Positions 26,959 to 40,737 of a DNA stretch of 64,000 nucleotides are shown here, piece by piece; positions within the stretch are counted from its first letter, which is position 1, and every line of letters starts with the position of its first letter. Both the position numbers and the translations under genes were made by a program. The notes beneath the pieces were generated by a model. The model had not been told where the DNA came from. It searched no databases and saw nothing but the letters and a program-made list of their open reading frames with translations. Origin of the DNA: Avedoeria sp964651245 (lineage in GTDB: Bacteria; Chloroflexota; Anaerolineae; Epilineales; Epilineaceae); the NCBI GenBank assembly GCA_964651245.1, contig CAZYVI010000001.1, positions 186,001 through 250,000 on the forward strand. The letters are read 5' to 3'.

Positions 26959-26967
26959 TGCTATAGT
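26959..26967 (+). promoter_or_regulatory. Extended -10 promoter of regulator 2
   Basis: TGC-TATAGT is an extended -10 element (TGN upstream of a 5/6 match). A weak CTTAGG at 26939-26944 lies at 17-nt spacing and overlaps the edge of the upstream palindrome. Transcription would start near 26974, leaving a leader of about 38 nt that ends in GGAG before the ATG at 27012. Confidence 0.6.
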
Positions 26968-27011
26968 GGCCCGGCCAAGGCGCCCGACCGTGGCCCTGGC
27001 GTTGGAGAACC

Positions 27012-30000
27012 ATGCTACGGGTCCGCCTGCTCGGTGGCATCGACATCGCGCGCGACACCTTGCCAGTCGAGCTTCCGGCCCGGCAGAAGGCGGTCGCGCT
27101 TCTGGTGATGCTGCTGACGGCGCCCGAGGGTCGGGTTGAGCGGCGACAGGCCGCGGCGGCGCTCTTCGCCGGGTCGCCGCCCGACCGGGCGCTGGCCAAC
27201 CTGCGACTGCAGGTGTTCCATCTGCAACAGGCGTTGGCCGCCGGCGGCGCGGCGGAATGGCTGGACGCCGGGCGCGATACGCTGGCGTGGCGCCGCGACA
27301 GCGCGACCTGGATCGACGTCGACGCCTTCAACGACGCCGCCGACCGACTGCGCGACCCGCGCGGCGACACCGCCGATGTCGACACCGCTCGCAGGGCGCT
27401 GGCCCTCTATCGCGGCGAGCTCGCGCCAGGCATCTACCTCCCGGCCATCGAGGCGGCGCGCGAGGCGCTGGCGGCCCGGCAGCGTGCCGTCTCGCTGTGG
27501 CTGGGCGAGCACCTCGCGACGAAGCGGGCGTGGCACGAGGCGCAGCACATCGCGGCCGCGCTCGTCGACGAAGACCCACTGGACGAGCGGGCACAACAAC
27601 TCCTCGTTCGGGTGTTGCTCGGCCGGGGCGATCCGGCCGCGGCCGCCGCCGCCATCGACCGCTATGCGGCGCAGCTCGATCCGCACGGACAAGCGTCCGA
27701 TGTCGTGCCCTGGGGCGCCGCGGCGCTGGCGGGCGGCCGCCGCGATGCCGGCCCCCCAGCGAACGCGGTGCCGACGGACCGGCGTGGCGCAACCAAGGCC
27801 GTCGTGCATGCGCCGCGCTCGGTGCTTGTCGGCCGCGCCAACGAGCGGCGCGCGCTGGCCGACATGCTCCGCAGCCACGCGATCGTGACGCTCATTGGCC
27901 CCGGCGGCACCGGCAAGACGCGGTTGGCCACCGAGGTTGCGGCCGCTCGTTCAGCCACATCTGCCGATCACGCCTGGTTTGTCGACCTGGGCGCCGTCGA
28001 ACGGCCGGGGCAGGTCTTGGCCCAGGTCGCATTGGCGCTCGGCGTCGGTCACGTGCCCGGCCAGGCGCCGGACAACGGCGTCCGGACACGGCTGCAGGGG
28101 CTGCGGGGCCTGGTGGTGCTCGACAACTGTGAGCACGTCATCGAGTCGGCCGCCGCGGCGGCGCGGCTGCTCGCTGGGAGCGGCGAGGGCATCCGAGTGT
28201 TGGCCACCAGCCGCCGGCCGCTGGGCCTCGACGATGAGATCGTGTGGCGCCTCGGCCCCCTGTCGTTGCCCCCCGCGCCCGGCCGAGGGACGGGGACGTG
28301 GCACGACCTCGAAACGTACGATGCGCCACAACTGTTCGTCCTGCGGGCGGGCTTGGTGCGTGACGAGGCGACGGCCGCCGACCAGGCAGCGGCGGTCGTC
28401 GCGATCTGCCGGCAGCTCGACGGGCTTCCGCTGGCCATCGAGCTGGTGGCCGCGCAGTGCCGGGTGCTCAGCGTCGGCGAGCTCGCCGCCGACATCCACC
28501 TTCTGGCCCACTCGGTGAACGACGGCCAACGGTGGCGGCCATCGCGCCATCGCACCCTGCGGTCGACGATCGCCTGGAGCTACAACCTGCTGAAGCCCGA
28601 CGAGCGCGCCTTGCTGCGCCGGTTGGCCGTGTTCAGCGGCGGCTTCACCGGTGCGGCGGCTGCGGCCGTGGTCGGCGCCGCCGGCAGCGGCCGGAGGGTC
28701 TCTGGCGCCACGGTCGGCCCGATGTTGCGGCGGCTGGTCGACCAGTCGCTGTTGGCGATGTCGCCCGACGCAGGGGCGGCGCCGCGGTTCCAGCTCCTCC
28801 ACACGATCCGCCACTTCGCCGCCCAGCAGCTCGAGCGCGAAGATCGCGCCAGGCGCTGGCATCGAAGGCACGCCTTGTACTTCGAGCGGATCGCGGTCCG
28901 GGCTGAAGGCGCCTTCCTAGGACGCGATGAGGTGCGCTGGTTGGCCCGCCTGCGCCTCGACCACACGAACCTGGTGGCGGCGATCCAATGGAGCGCCGCC
29001 AACGGCCAGCCGGAGCTGGCGATGCGCATCGCCGCTCACCTTTGGCGTCACTGGTACGGCGCCGGCCACGTGCCGCAGGCCGCCGCCGTGTTGACCGCCC
29101 TGGCGGACGACCTGCCGCGGACGGCGCCCGCCCACCTGCGTCATATGGCGCACTTCGCGCTCGGACAGCTGGCCTTTGCGCAAGGCAGCTACGAGCGGGC
29201 CGCCGAGGCCCTGCGCTCGGCCGTCGCGGGCTTCGCCAGCGAGGGCGACGAGCGGCACCAGGCGCTGGGCCTGACGTTCCTGTGCCGGACGGCGATCAAC
29301 CGAGCGGACTTCGACGCGGCGGCCGAGCACGGCCGGGCGGCCCTTGCCCTGTTGGCCGCACGCGACGACCCCCACGCAGTTGCCATCGTCCAGCTGGCGC
29401 TGGCCGATGGTTCGGTACGGCAGATGAAGCTCGACGAAGCGGTCACCCTGTATCGGGCTTGTCTCAGCACGTGGCGCGCGCTCCGCTATGCCAGCGGAGC
29501 CGCCAGCGCGCACCTGGGTCTGGGCATGGTCCGGCTGCGCCAGGCGGATTACCGCCGCGCGCGGGCGCACTTCGGGCGGTCCCTGGCCTTGCGACACCGG
29601 GCGAAGGAAGAGATCGGCGTCGCCGCCGCCGAGGCGCTCATCGCCGCCGTCGACGCTGCGGTCGGCGATCTGGTCGCGGCGCGCAACGGGTTCGCCGCCA
29701 GCCTCGAGCGCTACCGGGCGCATGGCAACATCGCTGGGGTCGCCAGCTGCCTGCACAATCTAGGCGACGTCGCGTGGCGCAGCGGCGACCTCGAGACCGC
29801 CGACCAGCATTACGAGCAGGCGCTGGCGTTGCCCTACGTGAGCGATCCGATGCGGGCATGGCTGTCGTACGCCCGGGCCGAGGTGCGGCTGGCGCAAGGC
29901 GACGAGATCGGCGCCGCCGAACACGTCGGTGCGGCGCGGAACCTGGCGAGCGCGCATGCCCTTCAAGACCTCGTCGCCGATACGCTGCGTCTCGAAGCCC

Positions 30001-30407
30001 GCCTCGCCTACGTCCGCGGGGACGTGGCCGAGGCGCACCGAATGCTGGCCGAGAGTCTCTGCATCTGGCGCGGCCAGGGCGCCCTGGAGGGAGCGCTGCG
30101 GGCGCTGGACACCTGGCTGGCTTGCGCCCCCGCCGCCATGGCGCCCGCCGCAGCGATCGAGTTGCAGGCGGCGATCGATCATTGGCGAGAGCGCAAGGCG
30201 TGCCCGCGGTCCTCCGTCGAGCAGCGCGGCGTCGACGCGCGGATCGCCGCGGCGCAGGCCATCGTCGGTCCCCTCGTGGCGGCCAGAGCACGGCGCCAGG
30301 GCCGGCACTGGCCCATGGAGTCGCTGTGGGAGGTAAGCGAACGGGTGGGCGCCGCCGCCGGTTGGGCGGGCGGTCCCCGCCAGCCGGCAAGCGGCGACGA
30401 TGACTGA
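27012..30407 (+). CDS. AfsR/SARP-like BTAD-STAND-TPR transcriptional regulator 2
   Basis: This 1131-residue protein has the same layout as regulator 1. An N-terminal winged helix opens with VRLLGGIDIARD and contains LFAGSPPDRALANLRLQVFHL. A BTAD repeat domain runs to about residue 240. The STAND ATPase has Walker A GPGGTGKT (296-303), Walker B GLVVLDNCEHVI and the sensor-like LATSRRPLG. A short winged-helix segment (WSYNLLKPDERALLRRLAVFSGG) comes next, then TPR-like helices over the last 450 residues. GGAG lies 5 nt before the ATG. A third, shorter regulator begins 33 nt after its stop, so the two form an operon. The ligand and target genes are unknown. Confidence 0.87.
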   Translation: MLRVRLLGGIDIARDTLPVELPARQKAVALLVMLLTAPEGRVERRQAAAALFAGSPPDRALANLRLQVFHLQQALAAGGAAEWLDAGRDTLAWRRDSATWIDVDAFNDAADRLRDPRGDTADVDTARRALALYRGELAPGIYLPAIEAAREALAARQRAVSLWLGEHLATKRAWHEAQHIAAALVDEDPLDERAQQLLVRVLLGRGDPAAAAAAIDRYAAQLDPHGQASDVVPWGAAALAGGRRDAGPPANAVPTDRRGATKAVVHAPRSVLVGRANERRALADMLRSHAIVTLIGPGGTGKTRLATEVAAARSATSADHAWFVDLGAVERPGQVLAQVALALGVGHVPGQAPDNGVRTRLQGLRGLVVLDNCEHVIESAAAAARLLAGSGEGIRVLATSRRPLGLDDEIVWRLGPLSLPPAPGRGTGTWHDLETYDAPQLFVLRAGLVRDEATAADQAAAVVAICRQLDGLPLAIELVAAQCRVLSVGELAADIHLLAHSVNDGQRWRPSRHRTLRSTIAWSYNLLKPDERALLRRLAVFSGGFTGAAAAAVVGAAGSGRRVSGATVGPMLRRLVDQSLLAMSPDAGAAPRFQLLHTIRHFAAQQLEREDRARRWHRRHALYFERIAVRAEGAFLGRDEVRWLARLRLDHTNLVAAIQWSAANGQPELAMRIAAHLWRHWYGAGHVPQAAAVLTALADDLPRTAPAHLRHMAHFALGQLAFAQGSYERAAEALRSAVAGFASEGDERHQALGLTFLCRTAINRADFDAAAEHGRAALALLAARDDPHAVAIVQLALADGSVRQMKLDEAVTLYRACLSTWRALRYASGAASAHLGLGMVRLRQADYRRARAHFGRSLALRHRAKEEIGVAAAEALIAAVDAAVGDLVAARNGFAASLERYRAHGNIAGVASCLHNLGDVAWRSGDLETADQHYEQALALPYVSDPMRAWLSYARAEVRLAQGDEIGAAEHVGAARNLASAHALQDLVADTLRLEARLAYVRGDVAEAHRMLAESLCIWRGQGALEGALRALDTWLACAPAAMAPAAAIELQAAIDHWRERKACPRSSVEQRGVDARIAAAQAIVGPLVAARARRQGRHWPMESLWEVSERVGAAAGWAGGPRQPASGDDD

Positions 30408-30440
30408 CGAGCCTTCGCGCGGTGGACGATCGGCGGCCCG

Positions 30441-32045
30441 GTGCTGACCCTAGCGCTGATCGGCGGGCTTGAGGTTTGTGTCGACGGGCGCCCGTGCCGG
30501 GTGCGTCGCACGATCAGCCAGCGCGCGCTCGCGTATCTGGCGCTGCACCCCGACGTCGACATCGACCGCCGGCACTTGGCGTATGGGCTGTGGCCAGACG
30601 TCCCGCCCGCCATGGCCATGAGCCAGTTGCGTTCCGCCCTGCACTGGCTCAACGCCGACCTCGGGGGACGGTTGTCGCAGCCGCCGCCAATCCTCGAGGC
30701 GCGGCGACGGAACGTGCGGTGGTCGGGTCGTGGGCGGGTCGTCACCGACGTCGGGGCGCTGTCGCGCGCCGCGCAGTCCGTTCTCGACCTACCGGCCGGC
30801 GCCGAGACCGGCGCCTCGGCCGAGCGCGCCGCGCTCGAAGCGGCGGTGGCCGACCACCCCGGCCGCCTGCTGCCAGGCTGGGACGACGACTGGGTGCTGG
30901 CCGCCCGCCGCCGGCTCGAGGGACAGGTGTGCGCGGCGCTCGAGCGGCTCGTGAGCAGCCACCAGCGCGCCGGAGACAGCCGCACCGCACAACGGTTGGA
31001 CGAGCTGCTGCGGTCGCTCGCCACCGCTCATGCGGGCGCCGAGCGGTTCGTCGGCGAGGCGGTCGCGCCGTCGCCGACCTGGCGAGACGCGACGGCCGCC
31101 GCCGGCGCGACCGCCTCGCTGATCGGCCGCGACCGGGCGTTGCGCGAGGTCATCGCTGCCGTCCAGGGCCATCGGATGGCTACACTGACCGGCGCACCCG
31201 GCGTCGGCAAGTCGGCGCTCGCCAGCGCCGTGGCGCGGGCGATCGGCGGGACGTTCGGCGGCGCGCGCTGGCTGGACCTGTCCGAGGTCGAGCCCGGAAC
31301 GGCCGCCGCAGCGGCAGTCGCCGAGGCCTGGGCGCAGGCCGCCGACGTCGCCTCCGATGCGCATGGACCGACGATCCGCGCCGCGACCGGCAGGCTGGTC
31401 GTCGTCGACGGCGCCGACACCGTGTACGACGGCGTTGGCACGGCCATCGAAGCGATGCTCGCGGATGACCCGACAGCCCATGTGCTCGTGACGAGCCGCC
31501 GGCCCCTGGGCCTCGACGGCGAGCACGTCGTCGCCGTGGCACCGCTGGACCCGGCACACGCGGCGGCGCTGGTCGTCGCGGCCGCCGAAGCGCCGGTCGA
31601 CGTCGCCGTCGTGCGCGTCATGGTGCACGCCAGCGACGGCCTCCCGCTCGGGCTCGTGCGGGCCGCCCAGGCGCTGCGCGAACAGCCCGTCGAGGCCCTT
31701 GTCGCCGCCGCCGCGAGCCGGCCCGATCGCCTCGGGCCGCGCGCGCCCGGGGGACCGGTGCGCCACCGCAATCTGGCCACGGCGATCGCATCGAGCTGGG
31801 CCGCGCTCGGCATCGAGGCGCGCCACCTCATCGTCGCCCTCGCCGCCGCCAATGATGGCCTTTCCATCGCCGCGCTGGCCGACGCCGTCGGCCCGGTGAC
31901 CGATCGGTCGGCGCTGCTGGGCGCCATCCGCGACGTCGTCGACCACGGCCTCGTCGCAGTCGTGGCAGCTGCGGACGGCCGGCCGACCCGGTACCGTGTC
32001 TTGCGGCCCATCGCCGCCTACGCCCTGGCGAACGCGCCGTCGTGA
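30441..32045 (+). CDS. Short BTAD-STAND regulator 3 lacking the TPR sensor
   Basis: The 534-residue protein has the same N-terminal order: winged helix (LALIGGLEVCVDGRP..., HLAYGLWPDVPPAMAMSQLRSALHWL), BTAD-like helices and an ATPase with Walker A GAPGVGKS (251-258), a degenerate Walker B (LVVVDGADTVYD) and LVTSRRPLGLDGE. It stops after the winged-helix region (YRVLRPIAAYALANAPS) and has no TPR array. The stop codon is ordinary and the region after it is the acs 3' end, so it is a naturally short form or a gene truncated by loss of its 3' half. It starts at GTG, 33 nt after regulator 2. A heteromeric partnership with regulator 2 is possible. Confidence 0.8.
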   Translation: MLTLALIGGLEVCVDGRPCRVRRTISQRALAYLALHPDVDIDRRHLAYGLWPDVPPAMAMSQLRSALHWLNADLGGRLSQPPPILEARRRNVRWSGRGRVVTDVGALSRAAQSVLDLPAGAETGASAERAALEAAVADHPGRLLPGWDDDWVLAARRRLEGQVCAALERLVSSHQRAGDSRTAQRLDELLRSLATAHAGAERFVGEAVAPSPTWRDATAAAGATASLIGRDRALREVIAAVQGHRMATLTGAPGVGKSALASAVARAIGGTFGGARWLDLSEVEPGTAAAAAVAEAWAQAADVASDAHGPTIRAATGRLVVVDGADTVYDGVGTAIEAMLADDPTAHVLVTSRRPLGLDGEHVVAVAPLDPAHAAALVVAAAEAPVDVAVVRVMVHASDGLPLGLVRAAQALREQPVEALVAAAASRPDRLGPRAPGGPVRHRNLATAIASSWAALGIEARHLIVALAAANDGLSIAALADAVGPVTDRSALLGAIRDVVDHGLVAVVAAADGRPTRYRVLRPIAAYALANAPS

Positions 32046-32058
32046 GCCGGACGCGGCG

Positions 32059-34002
<1,944 letters not shown>

Positions 34003-34075
34003 CCTCTGGCCTCCTGGCGCGGGCTCGTCCCGTCGGGTCGGCCGATGATAGCCCGAACCGGTCGCGCCGTGCTGC

Positions 34076-34104
34076 TTGTCCCGGTGCCGTGTTCCCTGTA
34101 TACT
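34076..34104 (+). promoter_or_regulatory. Promoter of the nusA-infB operon
   Basis: TTGTCC (34076-34081), a 17-nt spacer and TATACT (34099-34104) match the sigma-70 hexamers at 4/6 and 5/6. The predicted transcript begins near 34111 and carries a 100-nt leader with two stem-loops before nusA. Confidence 0.65.
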
Positions 34105-34110
34105 CGTGAG

Positions 34111-34172
34111 CCGCAAACCTGCGGGGCCGGGATCGTGCGAAGAGTGGGGCCTCCCCACTTTTCTGTTTGTTG
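34111..34172 (+). promoter_or_regulatory. nusA leader with an intrinsic terminator (putative attenuator)
   Basis: A small stem CCGCA-AACC-TGCGG (34111-34124) is followed by AGTGGGG-CCT-CCCCACT (34143-34159), extended by A-U/G-U pairs. Directly after it comes a U-rich tract (TTTCTGTTTGTTGG). This is a textbook intrinsic terminator and the only one in the window with a T-rich tail. It sits between the nusA promoter and nusA, and the other neighbouring gene (acs) runs the opposite way, so it can only act on the nusA transcript. Control of the operon by attenuation, possibly by NusA itself, is inferred. Confidence 0.65.
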
Positions 34173-34210
34173 GGCGCCGACCACGCGTCCGAGGCGATCG
34201 GGGAAGGACC

Positions 34211-35866
<1,656 letters not shown>

Positions 35867-35881
35867 GCGTGGGGCCGACCG

Positions 35882-36193
35882 ATGGCGTCGAAGCACGTCC
35901 CGGAGCGCATGTGTGCGGTGTGCCGGGCGCGGGCGCCCAAGGGCGAGCTCGTGCGCATCGTCTGGGACGGGTCGTCGTTGGCGCTCGATCCGAGCGGCAA
36001 GCGGTCCGGGCGCGGGGCCTATGTCGGGCCGCTGCGGAGTTGCTGGTCCGACCCCGGCCTGGCGCCCAAGCTGCAGCGCGCGCTCCAGGTAACGTTCGGG
36101 CCGGACGATCGGGCCCAGTTGGCCGCGATCGCCGCTGGCTGGCCCGATGACGGCGTGGCGTGCCCTCGGCGGGCCGCGCTGACGCGGGCGTGA
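35882..36193 (+). CDS. ylxR: YlxR-family RNA-binding protein
   Basis: YlxR (DUF448) proteins are small factors encoded between nusA and infB and are thought to bind RNA or RNase P. The 103-residue protein shows the full signature: PERMCAVCRARAPKGELVRIV, then LDPSGKRSGRGAYVG. The ATG is 15 nt after the nusA stop with no strong Shine-Dalgarno. The next gene, infB, is 116 nt downstream. Confidence 0.93.
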   Translation: MASKHVPERMCAVCRARAPKGELVRIVWDGSSLALDPSGKRSGRGAYVGPLRSCWSDPGLAPKLQRALQVTFGPDDRAQLAAIAAGWPDDGVACPRRAALTRA

Positions 36194-36309
36194 ACATGTA
36201 CCGGCACGGCTGAGCCCGGCGCCGCCTGGCCCTTGCGGGCCTCGCCACGCGCGTCGGGAGGCCGCCACAACCGCGACCGGGCCGCGACGCCCGGCGAAGG
36301 GAACGCGCG

Positions 36310-38144
<1,835 letters not shown>

Positions 38145-38145
<1 letters not shown>

Positions 38146-38525
38146 TGGCCACACTGCGCCAGCGCCGCATCAACGAGCGGCTGTTCGAGGAGCTGTCGCT
38201 GCTCATCCCCGGGCCGTCTGACGACGACCTCCTGGCCGACATCCAGGTCACGCGCGTCGAGACGACGCAGGACCTCTCGACAGCCAAGGTGTATTTCCGG
38301 GCGCCCGACAACAAGACGCCCGCCGAGCTCAAGGCGATCCTGGCGGCGCTGCACGAGGCTGAGTTCGGCCTGCGCGCCGAGCTGGCCGACGTCGGCCTCC
38401 GGCGGCTGCCGCACCTCGTCTTCGCCTACGACCGCGCCTTCGTGGCGGGCGCGCGGGTGCTCGACCTGCTCGAGCACCTGCACGACGATCCCGACTGGCA
38501 CGGCGAGGACGACGCCCGGTCGTGA
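38145..38525 (+). CDS. rbfA: 30S ribosome-binding factor A
   Basis: RbfA helps mature the 16S rRNA 5' end in the 30S subunit. The 126-residue KH-like protein shows RINERLFEELSLLI at the start, IQVTRVETTQDLSTAKVYF in the middle and LRRLPHLVFAYD near the end, as expected for the family. Its GTG start overlaps the infB stop by one base, and its stop overlaps the GTG of nrnA by four bases (GTGA), so the three genes are translationally coupled. Confidence 0.92.
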
Positions 38526-39529
38526 CCGCGCGCACCGCCGGCCCCGCCGGCGCGGCGGTCGCGGCCGCCGCCGATGCCTTGCGCCGGGCCGAGACGGTGT
38601 GGCTCGGCACCCACGTCGACCCGGACGGCGACGCGATCGGCAGCCTGCTGGGGCTGGCGCACGTCTTGACGGGCCTGGGCAAGCGCGTCGTAGCGGCCTG
38701 CCAGGACCCGCCGCCGCGCGACGCCCGCTGGCTCCCCGGCGCCGCCGCGATCGTCGCCCACGGCCCGGCCGCGGCCGCGCCAGGCCGCTTCGACCTGGCC
38801 GTGGCGCTCGACGCCGCCGACGAACGCCGGCTCGGGACGCTGTACGATGCGGCGTCGTGGGCGGCCCAGCCGACGCTGGTGATCGACCACCACGTCTCCA
38901 ACCCCGGCTTCGGCGACGTCGACTGCATCGTGCCCGACAAGGCGGCCACCTGCGAGATCCTCGTCGACGTCGCCGCCGCCCTCGGCGCGTCCGTCTCGGC
39001 CGAGGCCGCCACCTGCCTGCTGTGCGGCCTCGTCACCGACACGATCGGGTTCCGGACGCCGTCGACGACGGCCGGCACGCTGGCGGCGGCGGGCCGGCTC
39101 ATGGACGCCGGCGCCGAGCTGGCCGCCGTCATGCACCACGCCTTCCTGAGCCGTCCGCTCGTCACGCTCCAGCTGGAGGGACGGGCGCTGTCGCGCATGA
39201 CCGTCGACGGCCCGTTCGCGCTGTCGTGGCTGACGCTGGCCGACTTCGACGAGCTCGGCGCGGCGCCCGAGGACGGGCGCGGCATCGTCCACGCGCTGGC
39301 CGCCGCGGCCGAACCGACCGCGGTGGCGCTGCTGCGCGAACGGCACGACCACAGCTTCGATGTCAGCCTGCGCACCAGCCGGCCGGTCGACCTCGTGCCG
39401 GCGGCCGCGGCGCTGGGCGGCGGCGGCCACGCCCGCGCCGCCGGCGGCCGGACGGCGGGTCCGCTCGAGTCGGCCGTGCAAGCGGTGCGGACGGCCCTGC
39501 GCGACCACGTCGCGCCGGGCAGCGCGTGA
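38522..39529 (+). CDS. nrnA: DHH/DHHA1 phosphoesterase (NrnA-type nanoRNase / pAp phosphatase)
   Basis: NrnA degrades short oligoribonucleotides and 3'-phosphoadenosine 5'-phosphate. The 335-residue protein has the metal motifs of the DHH family: THVDPDGDAIGS near residue 31, ALDAAD near 98, VIDHHVSNPGFGD (D122-H123-H124) and a later Asp in GLVTDTIGF. The C-terminal DHHA1 domain ends with GGGGHARAAGG. The position between rbfA and truB is typical for the family. The start codon GTG is inside the rbfA stop, and the gene's own stop overlaps the next start. Confidence 0.92.
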   Translation: MTARTAGPAGAAVAAAADALRRAETVWLGTHVDPDGDAIGSLLGLAHVLTGLGKRVVAACQDPPPRDARWLPGAAAIVAHGPAAAAPGRFDLAVALDAADERRLGTLYDAASWAAQPTLVIDHHVSNPGFGDVDCIVPDKAATCEILVDVAAALGASVSAEAATCLLCGLVTDTIGFRTPSTTAGTLAAAGRLMDAGAELAAVMHHAFLSRPLVTLQLEGRALSRMTVDGPFALSWLTLADFDELGAAPEDGRGIVHALAAAAEPTAVALLRERHDHSFDVSLRTSRPVDLVPAAAALGGGGHARAAGGRTAGPLESAVQAVRTALRDHVAPGSA

Positions 39530-40737
39530 GCGAGATGCGCGCGGACCGCCCCGGCGAGCCCGCCGCCGACGCCGCGCCCGTCCCCGGCGCCGCGCCCGAC
39601 CACGGCGCGGCGCGCGCCGGCGACGGCGGCGCCCCGGACCCGCGCGACGAGGCGCAGGCCGAGGGCGACGCGCCGGCCGGCGACGGGGCGGACGGCGCCG
39701 ACGCGTCCGTGCCGCCGTGGGCGCAGCGCGTCTACGCCGCGCCCGACGCGATCATGCCGCTGCCGCTGGCCAAGCCGCGCCCGCCGTCGCCGCTGGCGGC
39801 GCTCGGCGCCGGCGGGCCGGCGGTGAAGAGCGGGATCCTGAACATCGACAAGCCCGCCGGCCGGACCAGCCACGACGTCGTGGCCGCGGTGCGGCGCGCC
39901 GCGGGCGAGCGCCGCGTCGGCCACGCCGGGACGCTCGACCCCATGGCCACCGGCGTCCTCGTCGTCTGCCTCGGCTCGGCCACGCGCGTCGTCGACGATC
40001 TCCAGGCGCTCGTCAAGGGCTACCGGGCGCGGGTCACGCTGGGCGCGGCCACCGACAGCTACGACGCCACCGGCCAGACGACGTCCGTCGGCGATCCGGC
40101 GCGGCTGGCGGCGATCACGCGCGCCGAAGTCGAGGCGGCGCTCGCGGCGTTCCGGGGGGCGATCGACCAGGTGCCGCCGATGGTGTCGGCCCTCAAGCAC
40201 GAGGGCCAGCGGCTGTACGAGCTGGCGCGGCGCGGGATCGACGTCGAGCGGGCGCCGCGGCGGGTGACGGTGCACGCGCTCGAGCTCGTCGACTGGTCGC
40301 CACCCGACGTCACGCTGGCGGTGACGTGCTCGCGCGGCACCTACGTGCGCTCGATCGCCCACGACCTCGGCGCGGCCCTCGGCGTCGGGGGCCATCTCTC
40401 GGCGCTCGAGCGAACGCGCGTCGGGCCGTTCGGGATCGACGACGCCGTGCCGCTGGCGCGGGTCGTCGAGGCGTTCGTCGAGGGCTGGTGGCCGCGGCTG
40501 CTCTACCCGCTCGATACCGCCCTGGTCGGCTATCCGGCCCTCATCGCGGACGACGCCGTCGCCGCCGATATGCGCGCCGGCCGTCAGTTCGACGCGGCGC
40601 CGCCGGCCGAGCCGCGCCAGCCGCTCGCCCGCATCTACCACGCCGACGGGGCGTTCGTGGGCCTGGCGCGCTGGGACGCCGTGACCGAGCGCTGGCAACC
40701 GAGCCGCGTCTTCCCCGCCCCGGCGGCCGAGCGATGA
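39526..40737 (+). CDS. truB: tRNA pseudouridine(55) synthase TruB with long N-terminal extension
   Basis: TruB makes pseudouridine 55 in the tRNA T-loop. The catalytic domain shows GILNIDKPAGRTSHDVV, RRVGHAGTLDPMATGVLVV (nucleophile D138), PPMVSALKHEGQRLYELARRGI and CSRGTYVRSIAHDLG, and a PUA-like segment ends the protein. Before it lie about 100 residues rich in Ala, Pro, Asp and Gly, absent from standard TruB and probably disordered. The GTG at 39526 overlaps the nrnA stop as GTGA and is preferred over ATG at 39535, because the same overlap arrangement links the previous two genes. The stop overlaps the ribF start (ATGA). Confidence 0.94.
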   Translation: MSEMRADRPGEPAADAAPVPGAAPDHGAARAGDGGAPDPRDEAQAEGDAPAGDGADGADASVPPWAQRVYAAPDAIMPLPLAKPRPPSPLAALGAGGPAVKSGILNIDKPAGRTSHDVVAAVRRAAGERRVGHAGTLDPMATGVLVVCLGSATRVVDDLQALVKGYRARVTLGAATDSYDATGQTTSVGDPARLAAITRAEVEAALAAFRGAIDQVPPMVSALKHEGQRLYELARRGIDVERAPRRVTVHALELVDWSPPDVTLAVTCSRGTYVRSIAHDLGAALGVGGHLSALERTRVGPFGIDDAVPLARVVEAFVEGWWPRLLYPLDTALVGYPALIADDAVAADMRAGRQFDAAPPAEPRQPLARIYHADGAFVGLARWDAVTERWQPSRVFPAPAAER

